Source: Streptomyces sp. MA5143a | Lineage (GTDB): Bacteria > Actinomycetota > Actinomycetes > Streptomycetales > Streptomycetaceae | Direction of reading: 5' to 3' | DNA: 64,000 nt | Assembly: GCF_900290235.1 (NCBI RefSeq) | Contig: NZ_OLMK01000037.1 | Coordinates: 52,208 to 116,207 of the forward strand | Part shown: positions 1 to 8,800 of the stretch, in pieces | How positions within the stretch are numbered: the first letter of the stretch is position 1 | Layout: every line of letters starts with the position of its first letter | Notes under the pieces: generated by a model | What the model saw: only the letters and a program-made list of their open reading frames with translations | Databases searched by the model: none | What the model was told of the DNA's origin: nothing | Made by a program: the position numbers and the translations under genes

Positions 1-947
1 GGTACGAGGAGGACAAGATCGGTCTGTCGCTCCCCTCGACCCGTGTCGACGCCTTCAACGTCGACCTGGCGAACGAGCTGACGCGCAACGGCCGCCGGTC
101 CGGTCTGACGTTCGCCCCCGAGGGCGGCTCCGAGCGCATGCGCAAGGTCATCAACAAGATGGTCTCGGAAGAGGACCTGATCAGGACCGTCGCCACGGCC
201 TACGGCAACGGCTGGCGCCAGGTGAAGCTGTACTTCATGTGCGGCCTGCCGACGGAGACCGACGACGACGTCCTCCAGATCGCCGACATGGCGATGAACG
301 TGATCGCGAAGGGCCGTGAGGTCTCGCGGTCGAACGACATCCGCTGCACGGTCTCGATCGGCGGCTTCGTGCCGAAGCCCCACACCCCCTTCCAGTGGGC
401 GCCGCAGCTCTCCGCCGAGGAGACGGACGCGCGTCTGGAGAAGCTCCGCGACAAGATCCGCGGCGACAAGAAGTACGGCCGCTCCATCGGCTTCCGCTAC
501 CACGACGGCAAGCCGGGCATCGTCGAGGGCCTGCTCTCGCGCGGCGACCGCCGTATCGGCGCCGTCATCCGCGCGGTCTACGAGGACGGCGGCCGCTTCG
601 ACGGCTGGCGTGAGCACTTCTCCTACGACCGCTGGATGAGCTGCGCCGACAAGGCCCTCGCCGACTTCGGCGTGGACGTCGACTGGTACACCACCCGCGA
701 GCGCACCTACGAGGAGGTCCTGCCCTGGGACCACCTCGACTCCGGCCTCGACAAGGACTGGCTGTGGGAGGACTGGCAGGACGCCCTCGACGAGACCGAG
801 GTCGAGGACTGCCGATGGACACCGTGCTTCGACTGCGGTGTGTGTCCGCAGATGGACACCCACATCCAGATCGGCCCCACCGGCAAGAAGCTGCTGCCCC
901 TGGCGGTCAAGAACGCTGCGCCGGCGCCGAGCGGTCACTCTCACTGA
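1..947 (+). CDS. B12-binding radical SAM protein (TIGR03960 type), 5' truncated
   Basis: The reading frame is open from base 3, so the gene starts before the window; about 314 C-terminal residues are present. The visible part has the end of a radical SAM barrel (GLTFAPEGGSERM, then KLYFMCGLPTETDDD, typical of B12-type radical SAM proteins) and a C-terminal region ending in a Cys cluster (PCFDCGVCPQ). The cobalamin domain and the CxxxCxxC motif lie upstream and cannot be seen. The family normally sits beside, or is fused to, the DUF2344 protein, which here lies about 3.8 kb downstream at 4770. The substrate is unknown; proximity to ribosomal protein and RNase genes suggests RNA or protein modification, which is inference. 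Confidence 0.88.
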   Translation, partial: YEEDKIGLSLPSTRVDAFNVDLANELTRNGRRSGLTFAPEGGSERMRKVINKMVSEEDLIRTVATAYGNGWRQVKLYFMCGLPTETDDDVLQIADMAMNVIAKGREVSRSNDIRCTVSIGGFVPKPHTPFQWAPQLSAEETDARLEKLRDKIRGDKKYGRSIGFRYHDGKPGIVEGLLSRGDRRIGAVIRAVYEDGGRFDGWREHFSYDRWMSCADKALADFGVDVDWYTTRERTYEEVLPWDHLDSGLDKDWLWEDWQDALDETEVEDCRWTPCFDCGVCPQMDTHIQIGPTGKKLLPLAVKNAAPAPSGHSH

Positions 948-1156
948 GGTGCGCGAGACACTCGATCGGGTGATGGCGGCCTTGGCGGGGGACGGCTCGC
1001 AGATCCGTCAGGAGTGCGCGGACGGGAAGTTGGCCGTTCGGGCCGGCCGGGCCGTGCGAGCCGGTGCGAGGGCGCTGGTCGGCCGGGTGTGACGAAAGGC
1101 GTCGCCGCGCGACGTGGGTCCGTCCCGGCCGGCTGGGCCGACCCGGTGCACGTCGT

Positions 1157-1195
1157 GCGCGAGACCCCCGCCCTGACCGGTCGGGGGTCTCGCGC
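1157..1195. terminator. Bidirectional hairpin terminator
   Basis: A perfect 14-bp inverted repeat (arms 1157-1170 and 1182-1195, 11-base loop) lies between the radical SAM gene on the plus strand and the convergent collagen-like gene on the minus strand. There is no clear U-tract, as is common for Streptomyces terminators. Confidence 0.75.
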
Positions 1196-1218
1196 GTGAT
1201 GCGGGGGCGGAGGGCTCG

Positions 1219-1995
1219 TCAGGTGACGACGATTCCGCCGTTGACGACGTTGGGAGCCGGGCGTCTGTTCATCTCCACCCAGTCGTTGCCCGTCGGGGTG
1301 CCGCATTGCAGGATTGCGGGGTCCGGGCCGTTGGGGTCGAACGTGCAGGTGATCTCGTAGACCCGCCCGGTCGTGGTGATGAGGTCGAACTGGATGCCGC
1401 CGGATGTCGGATGTTCACCGACGGCGGCGGCGCACGGGACGCCTGGCGCTCCCCCTGTGGGATAGCCCTCGTGGGTGCTGAGGTCGGTCCACAGCATGGG
1501 GTTGGCCTCGCTGCCGGTGAGGTCGCGGATGCCCGCGTAGTAGTGCCCGTCGGCGCTCAGTGCGGCCCGGTACTCGACGTTGCCCTGGGGGTGGTAGGCG
1601 TCGATGTCGATGCAGGGGCCGGTGGCACCCGGCGAGCCCGTGGCGCCGGTCGGCCCGGCGGGGCCCGTGGCGCCGGTCGGCCCGGCGGGGCCCGTGGCAC
1701 CCGTCGCGCCGGTGGCTCCCTTCGGCCCGGTCGGCCCGGTGGGGCCCTTGCAGAGGTCCTTGTCGCCCGTCGGCGACAGGCGGTGGTGCGGCTTCGGCTT
1801 GTGCTGGCTCGGCTTGCACTCGTCGCCCTTGTCGGGGGCGGCGGTCACCCGCGGACGCTCGGCCACGGCGCGGGCTGCCGCGGTCGCGGGGCTCACGACG
1901 CCCGCCGCCATGACCAGGGCGAGCGAGGCCATGATCCCGGCCTTCTTGAAACGGTCGCGGGCCAACGGCCCGAGCGACCTGTCGTCATGACGCAT
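1219..1995 (-). CDS. Secreted collagen-like (Gly-X-Y) protein
   Basis: Predicted 258 aa. I chose the ATG at 1995 because AGGAGGAG lies 8 bases upstream; the frame stays open further upstream without such support. Residues 1-43 look like a signal peptide (basic start, hydrophobic IMASLALVMAAGVV, Ala-rich cleavage region). Residues 84-128 are 15 uninterrupted Gly-X-Y triplets rich in GPT, GAT and GPA, the sequence that lets collagen trimerise. The C-terminal ~130 residues contain several Cys and form an unrecognised globular domain. Part of the repeat is encoded by a 27-bp tandem duplication. The protein is probably exported; its function is unknown. The gene lies between the normally adjacent radical SAM and DUF2344 genes and diverges from the glycosyltransferase. 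Confidence 0.75.
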   Translation of the reverse strand: MRHDDRSLGPLARDRFKKAGIMASLALVMAAGVVSPATAAARAVAERPRVTAAPDKGDECKPSQHKPKPHHRLSPTGDKDLCKGPTGPTGPKGATGATGATGPAGPTGATGPAGPTGATGSPGATGPCIDIDAYHPQGNVEYRAALSADGHYYAGIRDLTGSEANPMLWTDLSTHEGYPTGGAPGVPCAAAVGEHPTSGGIQFDLITTTGRVYEITCTFDPNGPDPAILQCGTPTGNDWVEMNRRPAPNVVNGGIVVT

Positions 1996-2190
1996 CTGCG
2001 TGCTCCTCCTAGGCATCGGTCCGGGAGTCGTCCCGAACTCGGTGCTGAGCCTCATGGGAGTGCGGCGGATCCGCGGGCGCAGCGAGGCCGAACGCTTCCG
2101 TTTATCAACAAATGTGATTAATTCGTGCGTCTGATGGGTTGTCTCGCGTGGGTGCCCGACGGCCCGGCCGCCGTCTGCCACGTTGACGCC

Positions 2191-3396
2191 GTGACGAGGA
2201 CGACCAAGCCCACGAAGGCGATGAAGTCACCGGGGACGGGACCGGAGCGCCGACAGACCCTCTGCCTCTGCATGATCGTCAAGAACGAGGCGCAGGTGAT
2301 CGAGCGGTGCCTGGGCTCCGTGCGCCACCTCATCGACACCTGGGTCATCTCCGACACCGGCTCGACGGACGGCACCCAGGACCTGATCCGCGCCGCGCTC
2401 GCCGGTGTCCCCGGCGAACTCGTCGAGGACACCTGGGTCGACTTCGGCCACAACCGCACCCGCAACATCCAGCAGGCCCGGGGCAGAGCCGACTACCTGC
2501 TCACCCTCGACGCCGACCACGTGATGCGCCAGGACGCCCCCCTGCCCCGGCTGACGGCGGGGTCGTACATGCTGCGCTACGACACCGCCACCCAGCACCG
2601 CTTCAAGCATCTGATGCGCGGGGACTGGCTCTGGCGCTACGAGGGCGTCACCCATGAGTACCCGTGCACCGACGAGGACGACGTCCAGGAGAACCTCGAC
2701 GCGCTCGTCATCGAGGACCACGCCGACGGCGGCTGCCGGGCCGACAAGTTCGAGCGCGACGCCCGGCTGCTCCGCAGCGAACTCGCCCGCGACCCCGCCA
2801 ACCCGCGCACCGTCTTCTACCTGGCCAACACCGAACGCGACCTGGGACACGCCCAGGAAGCCATCGACCTGTACGAGCGGCGCGCCGCGCTGGGCGGCTG
2901 GCCCGAGGAGGTCTACTGCTCCCTCCTGGAGGCCGGCATCCTGCGCGCCGAGCAGACGGACGACTGGCCGGGGGCGATGGACGCCTTCTCCCGCGCCTGG
3001 GAGGCCCGTCCCGCACGGCTCGAAGCGTGCTACGAACTGGCCTCGCGCCTGCGGGCCCGGGGCCGCCACCACACCGCCCACGCCCTCCTGGCCGACGTGG
3101 TCGGCAGACCCGCGCCGGACGACCTGCTGTTCACCAGGCCGTGGGTGTACCGGTGGGGGCTGCTCTTCGAGTTCTCGATCACCGCCCACTGGGTCGGGGA
3201 GTACGCCGCCGCCCTGCGCGCGTGCGACCGACTGCTGGCGATGCGCGACCTGCCCGAACCCATCCGTCAACAGGTCGAGTTGAACCGGCGGTTCTCCGCT
3301 CGACACGCCGTCGCGGCGCCCCGGCCGGCCGCCTCGACACGCCGCCCGAAGTCCAAGGCCGGCAAGGCCGCGAGGTCCTCGGCGCGCAGACGCTGA
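2191..3396 (+). CDS. Family 2 glycosyltransferase with TPR-like C-terminus
   Basis: About 401 aa from the GTG at 2191. The start is uncertain: GTG 2125, ATG 2134 and ATG 2221 are in frame and none has a good ribosome site. The N-terminal domain is a GT-A fold of the GT2 family: LCLCMIVKNEAQVIERCLGS, then VISDTGSTDGTQDL (nucleotide-sugar binding) and LTLDADHVM, where the acidic DAD is the expected metal-binding motif. The second half is helical with TPR-like repeats (FYLANTERDLGHAQEAIDLY). This architecture is shared with SunS-like peptide glycosyltransferases and many uncharacterised actinobacterial enzymes, so the acceptor cannot be named. An AT-rich stretch at 2100-2125 separates it from the divergent collagen-like gene and is the likely promoter region. 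Confidence 0.8.
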   Translation: MTRTTKPTKAMKSPGTGPERRQTLCLCMIVKNEAQVIERCLGSVRHLIDTWVISDTGSTDGTQDLIRAALAGVPGELVEDTWVDFGHNRTRNIQQARGRADYLLTLDADHVMRQDAPLPRLTAGSYMLRYDTATQHRFKHLMRGDWLWRYEGVTHEYPCTDEDDVQENLDALVIEDHADGGCRADKFERDARLLRSELARDPANPRTVFYLANTERDLGHAQEAIDLYERRAALGGWPEEVYCSLLEAGILRAEQTDDWPGAMDAFSRAWEARPARLEACYELASRLRARGRHHTAHALLADVVGRPAPDDLLFTRPWVYRWGLLFEFSITAHWVGEYAAALRACDRLLAMRDLPEPIRQQVELNRRFSARHAVAAPRPAASTRRPKSKAGKAARSSARRR

Positions 3397-3494
3397 GCGC
3401 CCCCACCGGCGTGGGCGGCCGACCGTCCAGGCCGGTGGGGAAGTCGAGGGGGCGGGGCCGCATCCGGACAGGTCGCCGATGCGTCTACGTCGTC

Positions 3495-4721
3495 ATGGAC
3501 CTGGAGAAACGGCCCGCACCGCAACCCGCCGAGCCGGCGCGCCGGACACCCCCGCGGCAGGCGCCCGCACCGCAGGCGCCCGAGGGATGCCTCACCGCGG
3601 CGATCCGGATTCCCGTCCGGATCGTGGTGCTCGTGCTGGTCCTTCCGGTGCGGATGGCGTGGGACGCGCTCGTCGTCGCGGGCCGGTTCCTCAACGACAC
3701 CGTGCTCCGGCCGACGGGGCGGGCCCTGCTGTGGCTCGCCAAGGCCGTGCTGGTGTGGCCGTGGGTGGCGCTGTGGCGCCATGTCGTCGTACCGGCCGCC
3801 AAGGGGCTCGGCCGGCTCGGTTACTGGCTGCTCGTCCTTCCCCTGGTCTGGCTCTATCGGTACGTCCTGTCTCCGAGCGGCCGCGCTGTCGCGTGGGCGG
3901 CGTTCGGTGTCTGGACCGGGGTGGTGTGGGCCGCCAACGGCACGTGGGCCGGGGTGGTGTGGGTCGCCACCGGCCTCTGGGCCGGGCTCGTGTGGCTGTA
4001 CGGGTGGACGCTGGCGCCGCTGGGGCGGGGCCTCGCCTGGCTGGCCGGAGGGCTCTGGCGCGGGATCGCCGCCCTCGGGCTCGGGGTGTCCGCGGTCGTG
4101 GCCTGGCTGGTGCGGTACCTCGTCGTCGTACCGGCCGGGTGGCTGTATCGGTGGGTGCTGACGCCCATGGGCCACGCCCTCGCCCGGACGGCCGGGGGAG
4201 CCCTGTGGCTCATACGGATGATCTTCACCGGGCTCGGGCTCGGCCTCTACTGGACGCTGCGCGTCCTGCTCGTGCTGCCCGCGCTCGCGCTGTGGCGGTG
4301 GGTGCTCGCCCCGGTCGGGCGCGCCCTCGCCGTCGTCGGACGCGAGGTCCTGGGCGCGCTCGGCCATGCCTGGCGGATCGCCGGACGCCTCTCCCTCGCT
4401 GTCGGACGGGCCCTGGCCACGCTGTTCCGCCGGCTCGTCGTCGAGCCGGCGCGCTGGGTGTACCGGACCGTCCTTACCCCCGTCGGCCATGTCGTACGGG
4501 ACATGATCTGGAAGCCCGCCGCCGCGGTCGCCCGCGCCGTCGGCCGCACCGCCCGCCAGACCCTGGACACCGCCCGCGCCTCCCTCCGGCAGGCCCGCGC
4601 CACGGTGCGCCAGGCACTCCTCGGGCGTCCGGCGGAACCGATGCCGGTCGCCCGGCGGGAACCGCGAGCCGCCGAGGCACGTACTCTTGGTAGCAGTACG
4701 ACCGCTCTCACGAAGGAATGA
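3495..4721 (+). CDS. Trp-rich polytopic membrane protein with internal repeats
   Basis: 408 aa from the ATG at 3495; no strong ribosome site. Residues 1-35 are Pro/Ala-rich and cytoplasmic-looking. Residues 36-330 are a chain of hydrophobic, very Trp-rich segments. A motif of the form (V/T)LxPxG(R/H) recurs at residues 70, 124, 172, 221, 270 and 326, usually preceded by WLYR or LWRW, so the protein is built of about six units of 48-56 residues. Residues 335-408 are basic and amphipathic (RQTLDTARASLRQARATVRQ). I recognise no named family. The stop lies six bases before a CTG that may start the DUF2344 gene, so the two may be co-transcribed. Confidence 0.72.
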   Translation: MDLEKRPAPQPAEPARRTPPRQAPAPQAPEGCLTAAIRIPVRIVVLVLVLPVRMAWDALVVAGRFLNDTVLRPTGRALLWLAKAVLVWPWVALWRHVVVPAAKGLGRLGYWLLVLPLVWLYRYVLSPSGRAVAWAAFGVWTGVVWAANGTWAGVVWVATGLWAGLVWLYGWTLAPLGRGLAWLAGGLWRGIAALGLGVSAVVAWLVRYLVVVPAGWLYRWVLTPMGHALARTAGGALWLIRMIFTGLGLGLYWTLRVLLVLPALALWRWVLAPVGRALAVVGREVLGALGHAWRIAGRLSLAVGRALATLFRRLVVEPARWVYRTVLTPVGHVVRDMIWKPAAAVARAVGRTARQTLDTARASLRQARATVRQALLGRPAEPMPVARREPRAAEARTLGSSTTALTKE

Positions 4722-4769
4722 ACGACACTGGGCAAGCGACAGCCCGAAGGCCCGCCGCCCGCACCCGCG

Positions 4770-5567
4770 GTGCAGCGCATCCGACTGCGCTACACCAAGC
4801 GCGGCCGCCTCCGGTTCACCAGCCACCGTGACTTCCAGCGCGCCTTCGAGCGTGCGCTGCGCCGCGCCGAGGTGCCCATGGCGTACTCGGCGGGGTTCAC
4901 GCCGCATCCGAAGGTGTCGTACGCCAATGCCGCACCCACCGGCACGGGCAGCGAGGCGGAGTACCTCGAGATCGCGCTCACCGACGCGCGCGACCCGGAG
5001 AAGCTCCGGATCCTCCTCGACGAGTCGCTGCCCACCGGGCTCGACATCGTCGACGCGGTCGAGGCCCGCACCTCCGGCCTCGCCGACCGGCTCACGGCCT
5101 CCGTCTGGGAGCTGCGGCTGGACGGCGTGGACCCGGCGGACGCCGCCCGCGCGGTAGCGGCCTTCAACGCGGCCGACGCCGTCGAGGTCCAGCGCATGAC
5201 CAAGAACGGCGTACGGACGTTCGACGCCCGTGCCGCCGTGGTCGAACTCGACCGGGTCGACGGCGCCGAGGCGCCGAGTCCCGAGGCTGATAGGCCGACC
5301 GACCAGGCCTGTGCGATACTGCGGCTGGTTGTTCGGCACGTGACGCCTGCCGTACGACCCGACGACGTCCTGTCCGGTCTCCGCGCCGTGGCCGACCTGG
5401 CGCCGCCGGTCCCCGCAGCGGTGACCAGGCTGGCGCAGGGGCTGTTCGATGAAGAGACCGGCACGGTGACCGACCCGCTCGCGCCCGACCGCGAGGCAGC
5501 GGCGGCCCTCACAACGGCCGCCCCCACTGCCGCCGCGAAGGCGTCGGAGCCGGTCGGCCCCGCGTAG
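4770..5567 (+). CDS. Radical-SAM-linked protein, DUF2344 / TIGR03936
   Basis: 265 aa from GTG 4770. The N-terminus (IRLRYTKRGRLRFTSHRDFQRAFERALRRA) and the following AYSAGFTPHPKVSYANA are diagnostic of this family, which accompanies TIGR03960 radical SAM proteins and is sometimes fused to them. An in-frame CTG at 4728, 10 bases after AAGGA (4713-4717), would add 14 residues (LGKRQPEGPPPAPA) and may be the true start; no other start codon lies between the upstream stop and 4770. The biochemical role is unknown; it presumably acts with the radical SAM enzyme at the window's left edge. It lies upstream of rne. Confidence 0.85.
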   Translation: MQRIRLRYTKRGRLRFTSHRDFQRAFERALRRAEVPMAYSAGFTPHPKVSYANAAPTGTGSEAEYLEIALTDARDPEKLRILLDESLPTGLDIVDAVEARTSGLADRLTASVWELRLDGVDPADAARAVAAFNAADAVEVQRMTKNGVRTFDARAAVVELDRVDGAEAPSPEADRPTDQACAILRLVVRHVTPAVRPDDVLSGLRAVADLAPPVPAAVTRLAQGLFDEETGTVTDPLAPDREAAAALTTAAPTAAAKASEPVGPA

Positions 5568-5813
5568 GGACGGACGTCGTAGCGCCGCCCTCGGATCCGG
5601 GAGCCACCTGGGTCGGGCAGCGCACCGACCACAAGACTTTCGCCAGGCCGTACGCAACACGGCGTACGGAACCGGCGAGACAGGACACAGAGAGCTCCCG
5701 AGCGGCGCCCGCGCCCCGGACGGCGGCAGACGCGTACCACGCGAGCCGCGGACGTCACCGGCCACGCCGGACCCGGGTGCGGCGCCCGGGAGCCTGACGG
5801 GAGAAACGCCCGC

Positions 5814-8800
5814 ATGCCCGAACAGATCGAGAACGCGGAGCCCGCGCAGGGCTCCGACCGCAACACGCCCAGCGACACTCTGCCGCCGCGCCGTCGCCGC
5901 CGTGCCGCGTCCCGCCCGGCGGGACCGCCGTCCGCGGCGGACGAGGTGTCCGCCGAGACCGTCGAGCCGACCGTGTCGGTGGCGGAGGCCGCGGACCTCG
6001 CGAGCAGCGGGCCCGGTGAGGCCGCTGTGACGGACGAGGTGGAGGAGACCGCGGAGGCCAAGGTGGCTTCCGAAGCCGAGGTCACCGCCGACGGTGAGGC
6101 CGACAAGGCCGCAGAGGTCGCCGAGGCCGCGCCCGCCGGGCGCACGCGCCGTCGTGCCACACGCCGTGCCTCCGCCCCCGCAGGCGCCCCCACGGGTGCC
6201 CAGGCCGCCGAGATCGCCGAGACCGTCGTGCCGGCCACGGTCGAGGAGAGCGCCGCCGCCGTCACCGAGGCGCCCGCTGCCGCCGAGGTGTCCGCCCCCG
6301 CCGAGGAGGCCGCGCCCGCCGCCCGTCCGCGTCGCCGCGCCACCCGCCGTGCGTCGGCCCCCGTCGGCGCGCCCCAGGCCGCCGAGACCGTGGTCGCCGC
6401 CGAAAGCACCGAGGTGGCCGTGCCCGAGACCGCCGCCGATGCCTCCGCAGGGGCAGCCGACAGCAAGACCGCCGAGCCCGCAGAGGTCGCCGAGGCCGCG
6501 CCCGCCGGGCGTACGCGCCGACGCGCCACGCGTCGCGCCTCCGCGCCCGCCGGGGAGCCGAAGGCGGCCGAGGCCGTGACGGTGCCCGCCGAGACCCCGC
6601 AGGCCCCGGAGACCGTGGCCCCCGTGGAGGCCGCGCCTGCCGCCGTCGCGGACGAGGCCGCCGCCGAGCCCGCTCAGGACGCCGCGGCGGCCGAGGAGGC
6701 CGCGCCGCGCCGGACGCGCCGTCGTGCCACGCGCCGGGTGACCGCCCCCACGGGCGCCCCCGAGAGCGAGACCTCCACCGGCACCCCGTCGGCCGGGACC
6801 ACCGCCACCGCCGAGACCACCGCCACCGCTCAGGCCGCCGCCGAGCCCGCGCCCGCCCAGGCGCCCTCCGCCCCGGCCGCGAAGGCGTCCGCCGAGGGTG
6901 AGGACGGCGGGGCGCGGCGCGCCCGGCGCCGGGTCGCCCGGAAGGCGGCCGTCGGGTTCTCCGAGCCGGCGGCGTCCGCGGCCGAGGACGCGCCCGCGCG
7001 GCCCGCCCGGCCCGCCGTGGCCGTGTTCCAGGCCCCGGTGTTCACCGAGCCGATGTTCCAGACGCCGGAGCGGGCCGCCGCACAGGCCGCCGCCGAGGCC
7101 GAGGCGGAGGTCGCCGAGAGCGACGAGACCGTCGAGCCCGGTGGGTACGCCCAGGAGGAGACCACCGGCGGCTCGCGTCGTCGGCGCCGCCGCCGCGGCG
7201 AGTCGGCCGAGGCGGAGCCCGTGACGGCGGACGAGACCCCCGAGCCCATCGAGGTCGACGAGGCCGAGGAGTCGGACGAGTCCGAGGAGCCCGAGGGGGC
7301 GTCCGAGGACGGTGCCGACGACGAGTTCGGCGAGGAGGAGGCCACCGGGTCGCGGCGTCGCCGGCGCCGTGGCGGCCGTCGCCGTCGCCGGGGCGAGTCG
7401 GCCGAGGGCGAGGGCGACGAGCTCGCCGCCGAGCAGGCCGCGCAGGACGCCGAGGACACCGCCGAGCAGGTCGACGAGGACGCCGAGGACGAGGGCGACT
7501 CCGACGAGCGCGACGAGACCTCCGGCTCCAGCAGCAGCCGACGCCGTCGTCGCCGCCGCCGGCGCGCCGGGGACTCCTCCGGCGAGGCCGACGCCGCGAC
7601 GGACGACCCCGAGCGCACCGTAGTCAAGGTCCGCGAGCCGCGTGAGCGGCGCGCCAAGGAGACCGAGCCGTCGGACGAGGTGCAGTCCATCAAGGGCTCG
7701 ACCCGTCTGGAGGCGAAGAAGCAGCGCCGCCGGGAAGGCCGTGAGCAGGGGCGCCGGCGCGTCCCGATCATCACCGAGGCCGAGTTCCTCGCCCGCCGCG
7801 AGGCCGTCGAGCGCGTCATGGTCGTCCGCCAGAGCGGCGAGCGCACCCAGATCGGCGTCCTCGAGGACAACGTGCTCGTCGAGCACTACGTCAACAAGGA
7901 GCAGGCCACCTCGTACGTCGGCAACGTGTACCTCGGCAAGGTCCAGAACGTGCTGCCGTCGATGGAGGCCGCCTTCATCGACATCGGCAAGGGCCGCAAC
8001 GCCGTCCTGTACGCCGGTGAGGTCAACTTCGAGGCACTCGGCATGGCCAACGGGCCGCGCCGTATCGAGTCCGCCCTGAAGTCCGGACAGTCCGTGCTCG
8101 TCCAGGTCACCAAGGACCCGATCGGACACAAGGGCGCCCGCCTGACCAGCCAGGTCTCGCTGCCCGGCCGCTACCTGGTGTACGTCCCCGAGGGGTCGAT
8201 GACCGGTATCAGCCGCAAGCTGCCCGACACCGAGCGGGCCCGGCTGAAGACCATCCTCAAGAAGATCGTCCCCGAGGACGCGGGCGTCATCGTGCGCACC
8301 GCCGCCGAGGGCGCGAGCGAGGACGAGCTGCGCCGTGACGTCGAGCGGTTGCAGGCGCAGTGGGAGGACATCCAGAAGAAGGCGAAGAGCGGCAACGCCC
8401 CGACGCTGCTGTACGGCGAGCCGGACATGACCGTCCGCGTCGTGCGCGACATCTTCAACGAGGACTTCTCCAAGGTCATCGTCAGCGGTGAGGACGCCTG
8501 GGAGACCATCCACGGATATGTCTCCCACGTCGCGCCCGACCTCGCGGACCGGCTGCAGAAGTGGACCTCCGAGGTCGACGTCTTCGCGACGTACCGCATC
8601 GACGAGCAGCTGATGAAGGCGCTGGACCGCAAGGTGTGGCTGCCCAGCGGTGGTTCGCTGGTGATCGACAAGACCGAGGCCATGGTCGTGATCGACGTCA
8701 ACACCGGCAAGTTCACCGGCCAGGGCGGCAACCTGGAGGAGACGGTCACCAGGAACAACCTGGAGGCGGCCGAGGAGATCGTGCGCCAGCTGCGGCTGCG

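Noticed and set aside
1306..2121. 271-codon plus-strand frame opposite the collagen-like gene
   Set aside because: Gly/Arg shadow of the Gly-X-Y repeat; the minus strand has the signal peptide and ribosome site.
2664..3494. N-terminal extension of the Trp-rich membrane protein into the glycosyltransferase
   Set aside because: Out-of-frame shadow of the glycosyltransferase; the membrane protein begins at ATG 3495.
6100..6560. Recent DNA-level tandem repeats in the rne N-terminal arm
   Set aside because: The Arg-rich boxes repeat at protein level but spacers differ in length and sequence, so this is not a simple DNA tandem array.
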